Origin: G016756615 sp050958605 | GTDB lineage: Bacteria > Pseudomonadota > Alphaproteobacteria > Rhizobiales > Rhizobiaceae | Reading direction: 5' to 3' | DNA: 64,000 nt | Assembly (NCBI RefSeq): GCF_050958605.1 | Contig: NZ_JBJHDO010000002.1 | Span: 496,001 to 560,000 of the forward strand | Shown: piece by piece, positions 15,277-24,241 of the stretch | Layout of the letters: every line of letters begins with the position of its first letter | How positions within the stretch are numbered: position 1 is the first letter of the stretch | Made by a program: the position numbers and the translations under genes | The notes under the pieces: model-generated | The model's input: only the letters and a program-made list of their open reading frames with translations | What the model was told of the DNA's origin: nothing | Database searches by the model: none

Positions 15277-18200
15277 ATGTACTCGAGGGGATCGGAGTGG
15301 CGCGAGTGGGATCTGCATGTCCACTCGCCGGCATCATTTCATTGGAACGGTGAGCGTTTCGGAGCCGACAAGGACCGAAACACTCACCTTATTGATGAGA
15401 TGATCCGCGCCCTGAACGAGGCGCCGCCAATCGCGTTCGGTTTGATGGACTATTGGTCATTCGACGGCTGGCTTGCGTTGAAGACAAGGCTGACGCAAAG
15501 CGGAGCGCCTGTCCTCGAGAAGGCGGTTTTCCCAGGCATAGAGCTGCGCCTCGCAGCTCCAATGGAGGGCCGGCTCAACGCGCACGTTCTCTTCTCAAAC
15601 GAGACCCCCGACCAGCATCTCAAGGACTTTCTGTCTCGCTTGAAGCTTGAGCTCATCAATCAGCCGCTCTCTCCAAATGCGCTGATCGAATATGCCCGCT
15701 ACGCAGGAGCCGACAAGCTCATCAAACACGGATTTGACAAGACGAAGGTCGCCTCGGATGAGGAAGAGGCATTGGCAGCCGGCTGCAAAATCGCCGAGGT
15801 GAATGTCGACTCCTACAAGGAGGCAATCCGTCTTGTTCCCGGGGGGAGGGCACTCGGCTTTATGCCCTTTTCCACCAATGACGGGCTCGATTCGGTGAAG
15901 TGGTCCGATCATTACGCCTATGCCTTGGGCCTGTTCGAATCTTCACCGATATTCGAGACGCGAGATCCAGATAAGTGGGCCGCCTTCTGCGGGATCGAAA
16001 CCGATCGCAACAAGAACTGGCTCGGAAATTTTCAGGCTGCGCTGAAAGGTGTACATCGGCTCGCTATTTCCGGCAGTGACGCCCATTGCTTCCGTGGAGA
16101 TGGCACGAACGACAAGCGCGGGTACGGCGACTTCCCATCCGGGAAGCGCACTTGGATCAAGGCTGATCCAACCTGGAAGGGATTGCTTCAGGCGCTCAAA
16201 GAGCCGGCCAAGCGCTCCTTTCTCGGAGAGCGGCCGCCGAAGCTGGAGCGGATCAGCCAGAACAAGACATTCTACATCGACAGAATTCGTGTCAGCAAAG
16301 CTAACGGCAGCCCGCTTACTGATACGTGGCTGCACGGAACGGAAATCCTCCTGAATCCCGATCTCATCGCGATCATCGGCAACAAGGGAAGCGGGAAGAG
16401 CGCGCTGGCCGACGTCATTGCGCTGCTTGGCAACTCTCAACAGAGCGCGCACTTCTCCTTTCTGAAGCGGGATCGTTTCCGCGGCAAAGCTGGCGAGCCC
16501 GCTCGGCAATTCGTTGGAGAGCTCTCATGGCTCGCAGGCGATCCGAGCGTGATGGGGCTTGCCGACGATCCATCGGTCGAACGCGTCGAACTCGTTCGCT
16601 ACATACCCCAGGGGCGTTTCGAAGCCCTCTGCAATGACCACGTTTCGGGTAAGACCGACGAATTCGAGAAGGAGCTTCGAGACGTCATTTTTTCCCACGT
16701 TCCGAAGGATGTCCGCCTTGACGCCCTTAGCTTTGACCAGTTGGTCGAAAAGCAGGAGAGCGTTTTCCGGGCCCGGGTGAATGAGCTCCGCAAGTCACTG
16801 CGCGCATTAAACGAACAGATTGTCAGCATCGAAGATCAGCTTCACCCGAATGTTCGAAAGAACCTCGAGGAGCAGATCAGGCTGAAGACTAAGCAGATCG
16901 AAGAGCACGATGCGATCAAGCCGGCAGCCGTCGAGCCGCCAAATGAGCAGCTCTCCTCGGATCAAAGGCAGGCCAGCGACAGGCTAGCGGAGATTGCTGC
17001 GAGCTTGCATACGATTGCGGTGGAAAGCAAGAAGGCCGGCGAGGATCGCCAGCTCATCGGAAGAAAGCAAAGGTCTCTTCGCGGCATCGACGAACGTTTA
17101 GCCTTATTGGAAAGGCAGTTCACGACGTTCATCGCGGAGATCGCCGACGACCTCGCTCTGGTCGGCCTGACATCTGAAGACCTCGTCACTCTGAGTGTAA
17201 ACCGCACTCTGCTGAAGGTACATCGGGAGGCGCTTGCGGCCAGTGACGACGAGATTGTGAAGAAGACCGAAGAGGCGGCCTCAACGCAGACCGCGCTCGC
17301 TGAGGAGCAGGAGCGGCTCTCGCAGAAGCTGAACGAACCGCAACAGAGATATCAGGCATTCGTTCTGGCCCTGAAGGATTGGCAAATGGCGCTCGAGACG
17401 ATTGAGGGGTCAGATACCGAGCCGGAAAGCCTCAAGGGCCTGCAGGCTCGCCTCGCTCAGATTGACGATTTACCGGCTCTTCTGGCTCAACGGCACGAGT
17501 CGAGACGACAGATCACCAGCCAAATCTTCGGCGTACTTGAGGAGCAACGTGCCGCACGTGAGGCGCTGTTTACCCCACTGCAGCGCCTCATACAGGATAA
17601 TGCACTGATCCGCGAAGAATATAAGCTTCAATTCCAGGCCAAGCTTCTCGGCTCCCCGGACGCTATAGCGACAAATCTGTTTGGTGCAATCAAGCAGAGC
17701 AAGGGCGAGCTTCGCGGAGAGGACGAGAGCTATTCCGCCATACGGAGCCGGTTCGAAAAGTATCGGTTTGAGACCGTAGCTGATGCAATCGGGTTCGCCG
17801 AAGACATCGCTGCTCTGCTAGCCGATAGCGCCGAGCCCGGTGGTCGCATTCCCGGTATTCGCTCCCTCATGCGCAAGGACAAGGGCCCGGCAGACGTCTA
17901 CAGCTACCTTTTCGGTCTTGAGTATCTCGAAACAAAATATACGTTGCTGTTCCAGGATACCCAGATCGAGCAACTATCGCCGGGGCAGCGTGGCGCCCTC
18001 CTTTTGATCTTTTACTTACTTGTGGACAAGGGTCGCAACCCCATTGTGCTCGACCAGCCCGAGGAGAACCTCGACAACGAAACCGTGGTGAGCTTGCTCG
18101 TGCCGGTGCTTAACGAGGCAAAGAAATCACGCCAGATCATCATGGTCACACACAACCCCAACCTTGCCGTTGTGTGTGACGCCGAGCAAATAATCCACGC

Positions 18201-18339
18201 CACCTTCGACAGAAAAAACGGTGCGTGCATCTCCTACAATTCGGGTTCGATCGAAGAGGGCATCATCAACCGTGCGGTAGTTGATGTGCTCGAGGGGACG
18301 AAGGTGGCCTTCGACAATAGAGGGCAGAAGTACCATTGA
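15277..18339 (+). CDS. TrlF-family PHP domain - SMC-like ATPase
   Basis: 1020 residues from ATG 15277 (preceded by GCAGGG; the open frame extends upstream to 14971 but that part looks non-coding). The N-terminus is a PHP phosphoesterase domain: D-L-H-V-H-S-P at 12-18 and S-G-S-D-A-H at 265-270. It is followed by an ABC/SMC-type ATPase: Walker A G-N-K-G-S-G-K-S at 368-375, a long coiled coil from about 500 to 800, signature L-S-P-G-Q-R-G near 900, Walker B P-I-V-L-D-Q-P-E-E-N-L near 925 and V-T-H-N-P near 957. This architecture is that of TrlF-like proteins, thought to couple nucleotide-driven conformational change to nucleic-acid end processing. Its place beside TIR/SLOG genes suggests a defence role, by context only. 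Confidence 0.85.
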   Translation: MYSRGSEWREWDLHVHSPASFHWNGERFGADKDRNTHLIDEMIRALNEAPPIAFGLMDYWSFDGWLALKTRLTQSGAPVLEKAVFPGIELRLAAPMEGRLNAHVLFSNETPDQHLKDFLSRLKLELINQPLSPNALIEYARYAGADKLIKHGFDKTKVASDEEEALAAGCKIAEVNVDSYKEAIRLVPGGRALGFMPFSTNDGLDSVKWSDHYAYALGLFESSPIFETRDPDKWAAFCGIETDRNKNWLGNFQAALKGVHRLAISGSDAHCFRGDGTNDKRGYGDFPSGKRTWIKADPTWKGLLQALKEPAKRSFLGERPPKLERISQNKTFYIDRIRVSKANGSPLTDTWLHGTEILLNPDLIAIIGNKGSGKSALADVIALLGNSQQSAHFSFLKRDRFRGKAGEPARQFVGELSWLAGDPSVMGLADDPSVERVELVRYIPQGRFEALCNDHVSGKTDEFEKELRDVIFSHVPKDVRLDALSFDQLVEKQESVFRARVNELRKSLRALNEQIVSIEDQLHPNVRKNLEEQIRLKTKQIEEHDAIKPAAVEPPNEQLSSDQRQASDRLAEIAASLHTIAVESKKAGEDRQLIGRKQRSLRGIDERLALLERQFTTFIAEIADDLALVGLTSEDLVTLSVNRTLLKVHREALAASDDEIVKKTEEAASTQTALAEEQERLSQKLNEPQQRYQAFVLALKDWQMALETIEGSDTEPESLKGLQARLAQIDDLPALLAQRHESRRQITSQIFGVLEEQRAAREALFTPLQRLIQDNALIREEYKLQFQAKLLGSPDAIATNLFGAIKQSKGELRGEDESYSAIRSRFEKYRFETVADAIGFAEDIAALLADSAEPGGRIPGIRSLMRKDKGPADVYSYLFGLEYLETKYTLLFQDTQIEQLSPGQRGALLLIFYLLVDKGRNPIVLDQPEENLDNETVVSLLVPVLNEAKKSRQIIMVTHNPNLAVVCDAEQIIHATFDRKNGACISYNSGSIEEGIINRAVVDVLEGTKVAFDNRGQKYH

Positions 18340-18499
18340 GAGTTGGCGTCGACATGTCGGGCAATGCAATATCCTGCACACGTGCGCTGCTGCTGACAGT
18401 TCGATCGTTAGTCTAGCCACCGCGGACAGCTGCCTCAACCGCATACAGAAATTGCGGAAGGTATCCCAGAGTCCGAATGTCACGGCAATAGTGGCTCCC

Positions 18500-19905
18500 T
18501 GCTGCTGAATACCGTCCTCGCCAGTGACGGCGCGCCATCGGACCGCCTGATCGTGACTGGGAACGAGACGGGCCTCACCCGCATTTTCGTGACCAATGTC
18601 GGCGGGCCCGGTGACCTAACGACCGCAGATGGCATTCTGGTCGACCAAGACATCAACGGCGTCAGCAATGGTGCCTTTGTCCTGGGCAATGTCGTCGCCG
18701 CCGGACCGTATGAATACCATTTGGTGCGCGGTGGAACGTCACCCGGCACAGAGAACAACTGGTACCTGGTTTCTCACGCCACCGACATTGACGGTGACGG
18801 CGATGGCGATGTGGAAGACGACGACGACAGGGACGGGGTCGGGGATGATGGTGACAATAACAGTCCCGACGTCGATGGCGACGGAGACGGGGACGGCAAT
18901 GGGGACGGCAGCACGGATGGCGACAACGGCGGCGATGCCGATGACGACGGCAATTGCCGCTCGATCAACCGGAAGTCCCCACCCACTCAGTGGTGCAGGA
19001 CGTCGGACGCGCCCTGACGCGAGCCACTTTGGGAACCTTCCACGAAAGGTAGGGCGAGCAGGCCTGGTCGCGTCGCAACGGTGGCTTCGAGGCAGCATGG
19101 CTGCGCACCTTCGGCATCCTCCACGATCAGTCTTGGGAAGGTGCCTTGGATGCGACATTCGACGGCAGTCTTTGGGGTTTCCAGGCCTGCCGGTACACCT
19201 GATCGAGCATGAAAACGGCCAGCGCGACGTCTTTGGCCTGTTTGCCAGCTACGGACGCGCAGCGGCGACGTCGAAGGCTTTGCCCGAGCAATCCCCGACC
19301 TTGATGTCGGCAATCTCAAAATGAGCAGCTACAGCGTCGGCGCCTACTGGACACATCATTGGCCGAACGCGGCCTATCTCGACACAGTCTTGATGTATTC
19401 ATGGCTGGACGCGGAGGCCCGCTCCCTGCGCGAGCTCGAGGACGATTTCGATGGGACGGAGTTCGCGGCGTCCATCGAGGGTGGTGTTCCGTTCAACCTC
19501 AAGGAAGCATGGCAGATCGAGCCGCAGGCGCAGCTGATCTGGCAGCATCAGGATCTCGGCTGCTCCGTCCAGGAGTTCTCGACCATCAGCTTCGACAATA
19601 TCGACGCGGTGACCGGCAGGGTGGGCGGGCGTCTGGTGGGCGAATATCTCGTCAATGACGTCCAGCTGGGTCCATTCGCCAAGGCGAATATCTGGCATGT
19701 GTTCTCCGGAACGGATGCGGTGAACTACAACACCGTATCGCTCACCCAGGAGCGGGAAGCGACATCGCTGGAGCTTGGCGTCGGACTGACGGCCGATTTC
19801 AACGTCTCGACCGGTATCTACGCGAATGTCGACTACACGACAGGCCCGAGCAGTACGGATCTGGAAGCGTTGGAAGGCCGTCTCGGGCTCAGAATGACGT
19901 GGTGA
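18500..19905 (+). pseudogene. Multiply frameshifted autotransporter (pertactin-like) gene
   Basis: Pieces of one protein lie in several frames: a passenger end (T-V-L-A-S-D-G-A-P-S-D-R-L-I-V-T-G-N, G-A-F-V-L-G-N-V), a very Asp-rich linker (about 18786-18950), the start of the barrel (G-A-L-D-A-T-F-D-G-S-L-W-G-F-Q-A near 19150) and a long intact barrel part from 19321 (Y-S-V-G-A-Y-W-T-H-H-W to the stop at 19905, ending L-R-M-T-W). The terminal aromatic residue and barrel motifs identify a type V autotransporter. At least two frameshifts (near 19017 and 19200-19300) and loss of the 5' passenger region make it non-functional. Confidence 0.75.
18786..18950 (+). repeat. Asp-rich low-complexity coding repeat
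   Basis: Degenerate repeats of GA(C/T)GG(C/T)GA-type triplets encode runs of D-x-D-G-D/N-G, resembling calcium-binding linker repeats (thrombospondin type 3-like). It links passenger and barrel in the autotransporter relic. Confidence 0.6.
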
Positions 19906-19950
19906 TTGCCGGCGATCCGGCATTAGGTGGCAAAGACCGCCAAAAGCGGC

Positions 19951-20175
19951 CTACGCCTTGAATGCGTCCGGATTTTTCAGTTCTTGATGGTGCACATGCT
20001 TCTTCATTGCGATGGTCAACTCGACCGACGCCAACTGGCATCGACGCACCTCCTCCGGTCGCTCAAGATGTTCGTAGACCGACTCGGCGAGTTCCCAGAC
20101 GTTCTTGATCGCCATGGGGTAGGCATTCGGCTTGCCTTCGGCAGCTTTTGCGAAGGTCTCTAGATCGTTCGCCAA
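19951..20175 (-). CDS. Small hypothetical protein, 74 residues
   Basis: Family not recognised. The sequence is acidic to neutral and helical, for example V-W-E-L-A-E-S-V-Y-E-H-L-E-R-P-E-E-V-R-R-C and L-T-I-A-M-K-K-H-V-H-H. The open frame continues upstream of the chosen ATG (S-E-A-L-A-N-D), so the real start could be further out. It lies among relics, and the opposite strand is also open, so expression is uncertain. Confidence 0.45.
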   Translation of the reverse strand: MANDLETFAKAAEGKPNAYPMAIKNVWELAESVYEHLERPEEVRRCQLASVELTIAMKKHVHHQELKNPDAFKA

Positions 20176-20342
20176 GGCTTCGCTGTCGATTAGGGAATGC
20201 CTAAACGCAAGCTAGCGGCTCTCCGGAAAGGAACGACGTCGAGGTGCGCCCGGGCGGCATCATAGATGGCGTTGACCGCAGAAATCACGCGGTTCGGAGG
20301 CGGGGTGCCCCGCTTGGTCGTTAACGTGGAGATCTGGATGGC

Positions 20343-20564
20343 GCGTTCGACAAATCCAGTTATTCGATCGACAAGGAACTCGAAGCCGACCGCTTCGCGG
20401 CGGCAGCGATGAAAAACGCGGGGATGTCGCTTGATGATGCTCTGACGATGGCAGTTATATTCGACGAACGGCCTTCCCGTTCGCACCCCGCCAAAGTCGA
20501 CAGGATCCAAGCGATCAAAGAGGGATGGGAAAATCGCGACAGGGCGAAGAGCTGCAATCAATGA
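20343..20564 (+). pseudogene. C-terminal fragment of an M48-like peptidase
   Basis: The frame reads K-E-L-E-A-D-R-F-A-A-A-A-M, then G-M-S-L-D-D-A-L and S-R-S-H-P-A-K-V-D-R-I-Q-A-I, the E-x-x-A-D-xx-A and S-x-H-P-x-x-x-x-R-I pattern of M48-type metallopeptidases (third zinc ligand Glu and the following helix). The H-E-x-x-H half of the active site is missing, so this is a dead 3' piece. Confidence 0.5.
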
Positions 20565-20579
20565 TTTGACGGGAGCTGC

Positions 20580-21288
20580 TCACTGGGAGCCGTGCAGCCG
20601 AACACCATGTTTGGCCCATCGTTCGCAAAACGAGGCAGCTCGATATCGAACAATCTGGTCCGCGTTCAAGACGAAAGGTTCGGCAGCTATATGCAGTCGC
20701 CCTGACAGCAATTGTCCCTTCTCCAAGCTGGCCGATCCAGTGATCAACTTCAGCATCGTGGCCACCATCTCGCCGAGTATTGTGATGATAGATCACCGCG
20801 ATCCGACCGTTCGCGAGCGCCTTCGCTTCTGAGATTGGCATCTGCTTGCCGAAGACCTTCTTCCCCCTACGATTTGGGCTGTCGTCAACAAGGCCGTTGT
20901 CTAGGTCGGCGAAAACGATATCGGCCTCCCGGAGATCCGTGAGTACGCGGCCGAACCACCCCGTTCTCCAAGGTGCTCTGGATTGCCACGGCATGCTCGA
21001 GTTCGTCAGCAACTCGCCTGAGAAGCTGCCATCAATCGTTCCCGTCTGTTCGAGGGCACGAACGCTGCGGCTGTTAGCAACGACAGTGCCGAGAGCGTCG
21101 AAGAGTTCGGGATCTAGATGCCGCCAGCGGGCAGCGGACTACAGATAGCTCGTGTGCTTGCCGTCGGCGTTGTGGCCTTCGTCGGGGTAAAGGTACCAAG
21201 CGATTCCAAGCTTTCGGCCTGCTGAGAGATGGCGAAGGAGGGCCAGTTTCACGAAGTCGCCGATGTCGCCAGCATAGCGGTCCTGCAT
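20580..21288 (-). pseudogene. Conserved uncharacterised protein gene with amber stop and frameshift
   Basis: From ATG 21288 the frame reads M-Q-D-R-Y-A-G-D-I-G-D-F-V-K-L-A-L-L-R-H-L, I-A-W-Y-L-Y-P-D-E-G-H-N-A-D-G-K-H-T-S-Y-L, then TAG near 21138, and continues in frame with R-W-R-H-L-D-P-E-L-F, F-A-D-L-D-N-G-L and I-Y-H-H-N-T-R-R-D-G-G-H. The last part needs a shift near 20690 into the frame ending F-C-E-R-W-A-K-H-G-V-R-L-H. I recall this pattern as a conserved hypothetical family of about 240 residues; its function is unknown to me. Two independent lesions indicate a dead gene. Confidence 0.7.
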
Positions 21289-21776
21289 TGTTTATCGGCC
21301 TCAGCAGGTACGGCTTCGCAGCGATTCACCAGTCGAGAGACGACGGGATCAAATGCTTTCAGCTGGCTTCGATCGTACTCAAGTCGGAAATACGCAGCCG
21401 CACCGTCGCAGGCTGCGACGGCGCTCTGATAGAAGACCTGATCGCCCTTCGTCTCGGACCAGCTTGCCCAGGCTGGATGTATCTTGCGGTAGGTGACCTC
21501 CCAACCGTTTGCCAGATCCTGTCTGATCCGCCAGGTCACTTCACTCTGGAAATCAGCTTCGGTGATGTGTCCGCCCCAAACCCGTAGCGTGCCCCGGCCA
21601 TCTCTCGCTTTCGAAACACCGCCGTCAGCATTGTCGGCTTCCGACACTTTGGAGAACGCCGGAGGAACGTCAATCTGATAGCCAAAACGGGCATTCGAAT
21701 AGCTGCTCCAATCGGCCGTATTTGCGACGCCGATGGACAGCAGCAATCCAGCGATAGCGGCCGCAAGTTTACTCAT
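21249..21776 (-). CDS. Secreted hypothetical protein, 175 residues
   Basis: A signal peptide (about 1-20, M-S-K-L-A-A-A-I-A-G-L-L-L, cut after A-N-T-A) precedes a periplasmic domain starting W-S-S-Y-S-N-A-R-F-G-Y-Q-I-D-V-P. Such Y-x-N-x-R-F-G-Y-x-I-D-x-P starts occur in a group of small secreted rhizobial proteins of unknown role. Two Cys pairs late in the protein could form disulfides. The 3' end overlaps the start of the relic at 20580-21288 by 40 bases. It lies last in a minus-strand run of three small exported-protein genes. Confidence 0.75.
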   Translation of the reverse strand: MSKLAAAIAGLLLSIGVANTADWSSYSNARFGYQIDVPPAFSKVSEADNADGGVSKARDGRGTLRVWGGHITEADFQSEVTWRIRQDLANGWEVTYRKIHPAWASWSETKGDQVFYQSAVAACDGAAAYFRLEYDRSQLKAFDPVVSRLVNRCEAVPAEADKQCRTAMLATSATS

Positions 21777-21782
21777 GGTCCG

Positions 21783-22108
21783 TCACTGCTGTAGCGTGCT
21801 GATGCACTCACCGTAGAACGTCTGGGTATCCTGGCCAGGAGCGCTCACGGACACATTGGCTGGCAACCGCAGGGAGAAGACAAACTCCTGGGCTCCATAC
21901 TCGGCAGTCATCAGGCTGGAGCCCACGCTCAACGACCAACCTGCAGCGTGTTATCGTCGGCACCCATGCCGCCTCGGAAGGTTAGGATCATCGGCGGCAT
22001 CTTCTCAAAATTGCAGGTGACGATTGTCGGCTCATCGGCGGTGGTCATGTTCGGCATGGTAATCATGATCGGCGTGCCGATCATGATGATCGCGATCAGC
22101 TTCTTCAA
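21783..22108 (-). pseudogene. Frameshifted small secreted-protein gene
   Basis: A TTG at 22108 overlaps the previous stop (TTGA) and opens K-K-L-I-A-I-I-M-I-G-T-P, then T-I-V-T-C-N-F-E-K-M-P-P-M and a stop (TGA) near 21950. The neighbouring frame continues logically with S-V-G-S-S-L-M-T-A-E-Y-G and F-Y-G-E-C-I-S-T-L to TGA 21783. One shifted base at about 21950-21960 would join them into a roughly 108-residue exported protein. Confidence 0.55.
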
Positions 22109-22434
22109 AATTTGAACTCCGGTGTCGATGCGGCCGCATCAGCTTCCATCTCGATACAGCCCTTCAGGATGGTGTAGGATCCATCGCTGACGCGGGCGAC
22201 CTCGTCGCAGTAATTCTGCGTATTCGAGGAAATGCCCGACCAGACCACCTTGAGATGATCGTATGCTTCCTGCTCCATCTCAAGGCACCCGTTGTAAATA
22301 ACGGCTGCCCCTCCGCTGACATCCGACACCTTCTTGCAATAAGCAGGTGGATCGTACCGAGGGATGCTGTCAGCCTTCGCAGAAACACTGGAAAGCAGAA
22401 CGGCGGAAAAAAAAGAGACCAGCTTGAATATCAT
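22105..22434 (-). CDS. Small secreted protein with two Cys-containing repeats
   Basis: 109 residues with a signal peptide (about 1-21, cut near S-A-K-A). The mature part contains two copies of a unit: Y-C-K-K-V-S-D-V-S (32-40) with G-C-L-E-M-E-Q-E-A (49-57), and Y-C-D-E-V-A-R-V-S (75-83) with G-C-I-E-M-E-A-D-A (92-100). Each unit holds two Cys 17 residues apart, probably one disulfide hairpin per unit. The pattern is recurrent in rhizobial exported proteins of unknown function. It is first in a minus-strand gene set and is translationally coupled to the next frame. Confidence 0.75.
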   Translation of the reverse strand: MIFKLVSFFSAVLLSSVSAKADSIPRYDPPAYCKKVSDVSGGAAVIYNGCLEMEQEAYDHLKVVWSGISSNTQNYCDEVARVSDGSYTILKGCIEMEADAAASTPEFKF

Positions 22435-22707
22435 GATGCCCCCGTTGCCTCCTTAGATAACCAACATCGGATACTGCGCATTGAGTTCAATTTTAGTGAA
22501 GGGGACTAAGCCCCAGCGACTGCCCGACGGTTTCACAGGCGGATAGCGGCAATCCTCCCGACAATTTTAGCGCGCCGTTAAAAGCGGCAAAGGCATCGGC
22601 AAAAACCGTTCGAGGCCGCCGTCAAAGCGGCAACTGATGGCTGGGCGGGACTTCAGACCAACCGAAGGCCTACTGCGCTAATCTCCCCAAACCTGAGGCC
22701 GTGGCTA

Positions 22708-22914
22708 TCAGGCTTCCGAGTTCCTGAAGTTGAGTCCTTCGGTGACTGCATGAAGGAGAAGGCCGCGCTTGTCCAACTCGCGGGCGAGATCCTGGAAGAG
22801 GCCTTGGAGACAGTATATGACTGTCCCTTTCCATCCGCTTGTTTCCGCCCCGTAGTGCTCGGGCTTCGGCATCTCGGTCATGGTTGACGACACAGCCGGA
22901 GAATACGTGGCCAC
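22708..22914 (-). CDS. Small hypothetical ORF, 68 residues
   Basis: Reads M-T-E-M-P-K-P-E-H-Y-G-A-E (internal start at 22881), then V-I-Y-C-L-Q-G-L-F-Q-D-L-A-R-E-L-D-K-R-G. The composition looks protein-like, but the family is unknown and a different frame on the other strand overlaps it from 22880. Low confidence that it is expressed. Confidence 0.4.
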   Translation of the reverse strand: MATYSPAVSSTMTEMPKPEHYGAETSGWKGTVIYCLQGLFQDLARELDKRGLLLHAVTEGLNFRNSEA

Positions 22915-23095
22915 AATGGAATGCGGGCCTGATACTTCGAATGAGATAGCAGCCGCTTACTTTGCTCCATTCGTGCAGCGACATCTCGACCGGTTTCCCA
23001 AAGGATCGAGGCTGTTTACCGTCTATCGACTGCCCAAGGGCGACTACTCAAAAGAACCCCTGTCCTTTCTCGAAGAACGTGGCGATTACGTTTGA
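22880..23095 (+). pseudogene. Truncated paralogue of the gene at 6936
   Basis: The segment L-F-T-V-Y-R-L-P-K-G-D-Y, then F-L-E-E-R-G-D-Y-V matches the central motif of the 337-residue protein at 6936. The frame stops immediately after D-Y-V, exactly where sequence resembling an IS3 transposase begins, so the rest was replaced by mobile-element DNA. Confidence 0.5.
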
Positions 23096-23099
23096 GAGA

Positions 23100-23430
23100 G
23101 CCGCGTGGGACGCTAATCCACAAAGGTCAAGGTCGCGCGAGATGAACTCGGAGCCCTGATCGACGCGTATCATCTTCGGACAGCCGGTTCGCGCACAGAC
23201 CCGTTCCAGCGTGGCGACGACGTCCTCCCCGCGGTAGCGGAACCTGACAGCCAGTGCCGGCGCGTAGCACGTGAAGGTTTCGACTACCGTCAGCACCCGT
23301 GTCTTGCGGCCGGTTGCGAGTTGGTCGTGCACGAAGTCCATGGCTCAGGCTTCGCTCGGACCGACAGCCTCAGCACGGTCCTCGCGCAGCTTCGCCTTCA
23401 CTCGCCACAGCAGTCGAGTCATTCGCCCGG
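23100..23430 (-). mobile_element. Remnant of an IS3-family transposase (OrfB integrase core)
   Basis: The minus frame includes M-D-F-V-H-D-Q-L-A-T-G-R-K, V-L-T-V-V-E-T-F-T, F-R-Y-R-G-E-D-V-V-A-T-L-E-R-V and I-R-V-D-Q-G-S-E-F-I-S-R-D-L-D-L, the first two acidic motifs of the IS3 DDE domain. The catalytic Glu part is absent and an in-frame stop precedes the M-D-F segment, so it is a dead fragment. Confidence 0.8.
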
Positions 23431-23503
23431 ATCAGATCACATCGATACAACACCAACTTAATCGGCTGAGCTTCATTGTAATCTCTGTCGCAACACTCGA
23501 GAC

Positions 23504-24241
23504 TTAAGGCAAAGCATCCAAGATCGACATAACGTTAGGCTGGATCGTAGAAATGTGGCTGTGCATTGCTTGGTAAGCGGCTGCGGGGCTGCGCGCGGAA
23601 ATCGCGTTGACGATTTCGCGGTGCTGCTGGGCAGATATGTGTCGGCGCTCATGCGTGTAGGTTGAGGCTCGATACTTCTTCCATATTGAAGATCGCCGCA
23701 GCTCGGCCAGCGTATCCATGATCCCGATTAGAACCAAATTGTTCGTCGCTTCCGCGATGAGCTTATGCAGGCGATGGTCCCAATATTCGTACAGCTCAGG
23801 GCTCGACGCACTCTCACGCTCGACTAGACATTGCTCCATGGCCTCGATCTGCGCGGGGGATGAAGTCGTTGCGGCGTGGGCGGCGATAGCAGGCTCAATC
23901 ACCAGCCGCGCATGCAGTATGTCCTGCGGCGAGGAGTTCACCGGCATATCCGCCCGAGCTGTTTGCTCCTGTGGCTTGGAGCCCACAAACGTTCCCTGGC
24001 CGACCCTGCGCCAAATGTAGCCCTCCCCGTCTAATACGTTGAGTGCCTTGCGCAGGGTTAGCCTGCTTATCTGGAACTCCAAGCAAAGATCGCGCTCGGG
24101 GGGAAGTTTTTGCTGATCTCTGTACACTCCGAACTTTATCCGCCGGCGTAACTCATCGAGTGCGAAAATCCAGCCTGTCCTCCGCGTTTTTTTTCCAACA
24201 TTGGTATGCATTGGTTTATATGTATCGATTTTATGTGACAT
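23504..24241 (-). CDS. GntR/FadR-family transcriptional regulator (FCD domain)
   Basis: About 245 residues from ATG 24241; ATG 24211 and 24310 are alternatives. The N-terminal winged helix is clear: L-P-P-E-R-D-L-C-L-E-F-Q-I-S-R-L-T-L-R-K-A, then G-E-G-Y-I-W-R-R-V-G-Q-G-T-F-V. The C-terminal helical part with R-L-V-I-E-P-A-I-A-A, the W-D-H-R-L-H-K segment and H-R-E-I-V-N-A-I fits the FCD ligand-binding domain, which usually binds small carboxylates through His/Asp-held metal. It is transcribed away from the ABC importer genes and most likely controls them and the enzymes behind them. Confidence 0.88.
   Translation of the reverse strand: MSHKIDTYKPMHTNVGKKTRRTGWIFALDELRRRIKFGVYRDQQKLPPERDLCLEFQISRLTLRKALNVLDGEGYIWRRVGQGTFVGSKPQEQTARADMPVNSSPQDILHARLVIEPAIAAHAATTSSPAQIEAMEQCLVERESASSPELYEYWDHRLHKLIAEATNNLVLIGIMDTLAELRRSSIWKKYRASTYTHERRHISAQQHREIVNAISARSPAAAYQAMHSHISTIQPNVMSILDALP

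Noticed and set aside
18786..18950. Asp-rich repeat considered as a CRISPR-like or regulatory repeat
   Set aside because: Units are degenerate, very short and in frame with a coding region; it is a protein linker repeat. No CRISPR array was seen anywhere in the window.
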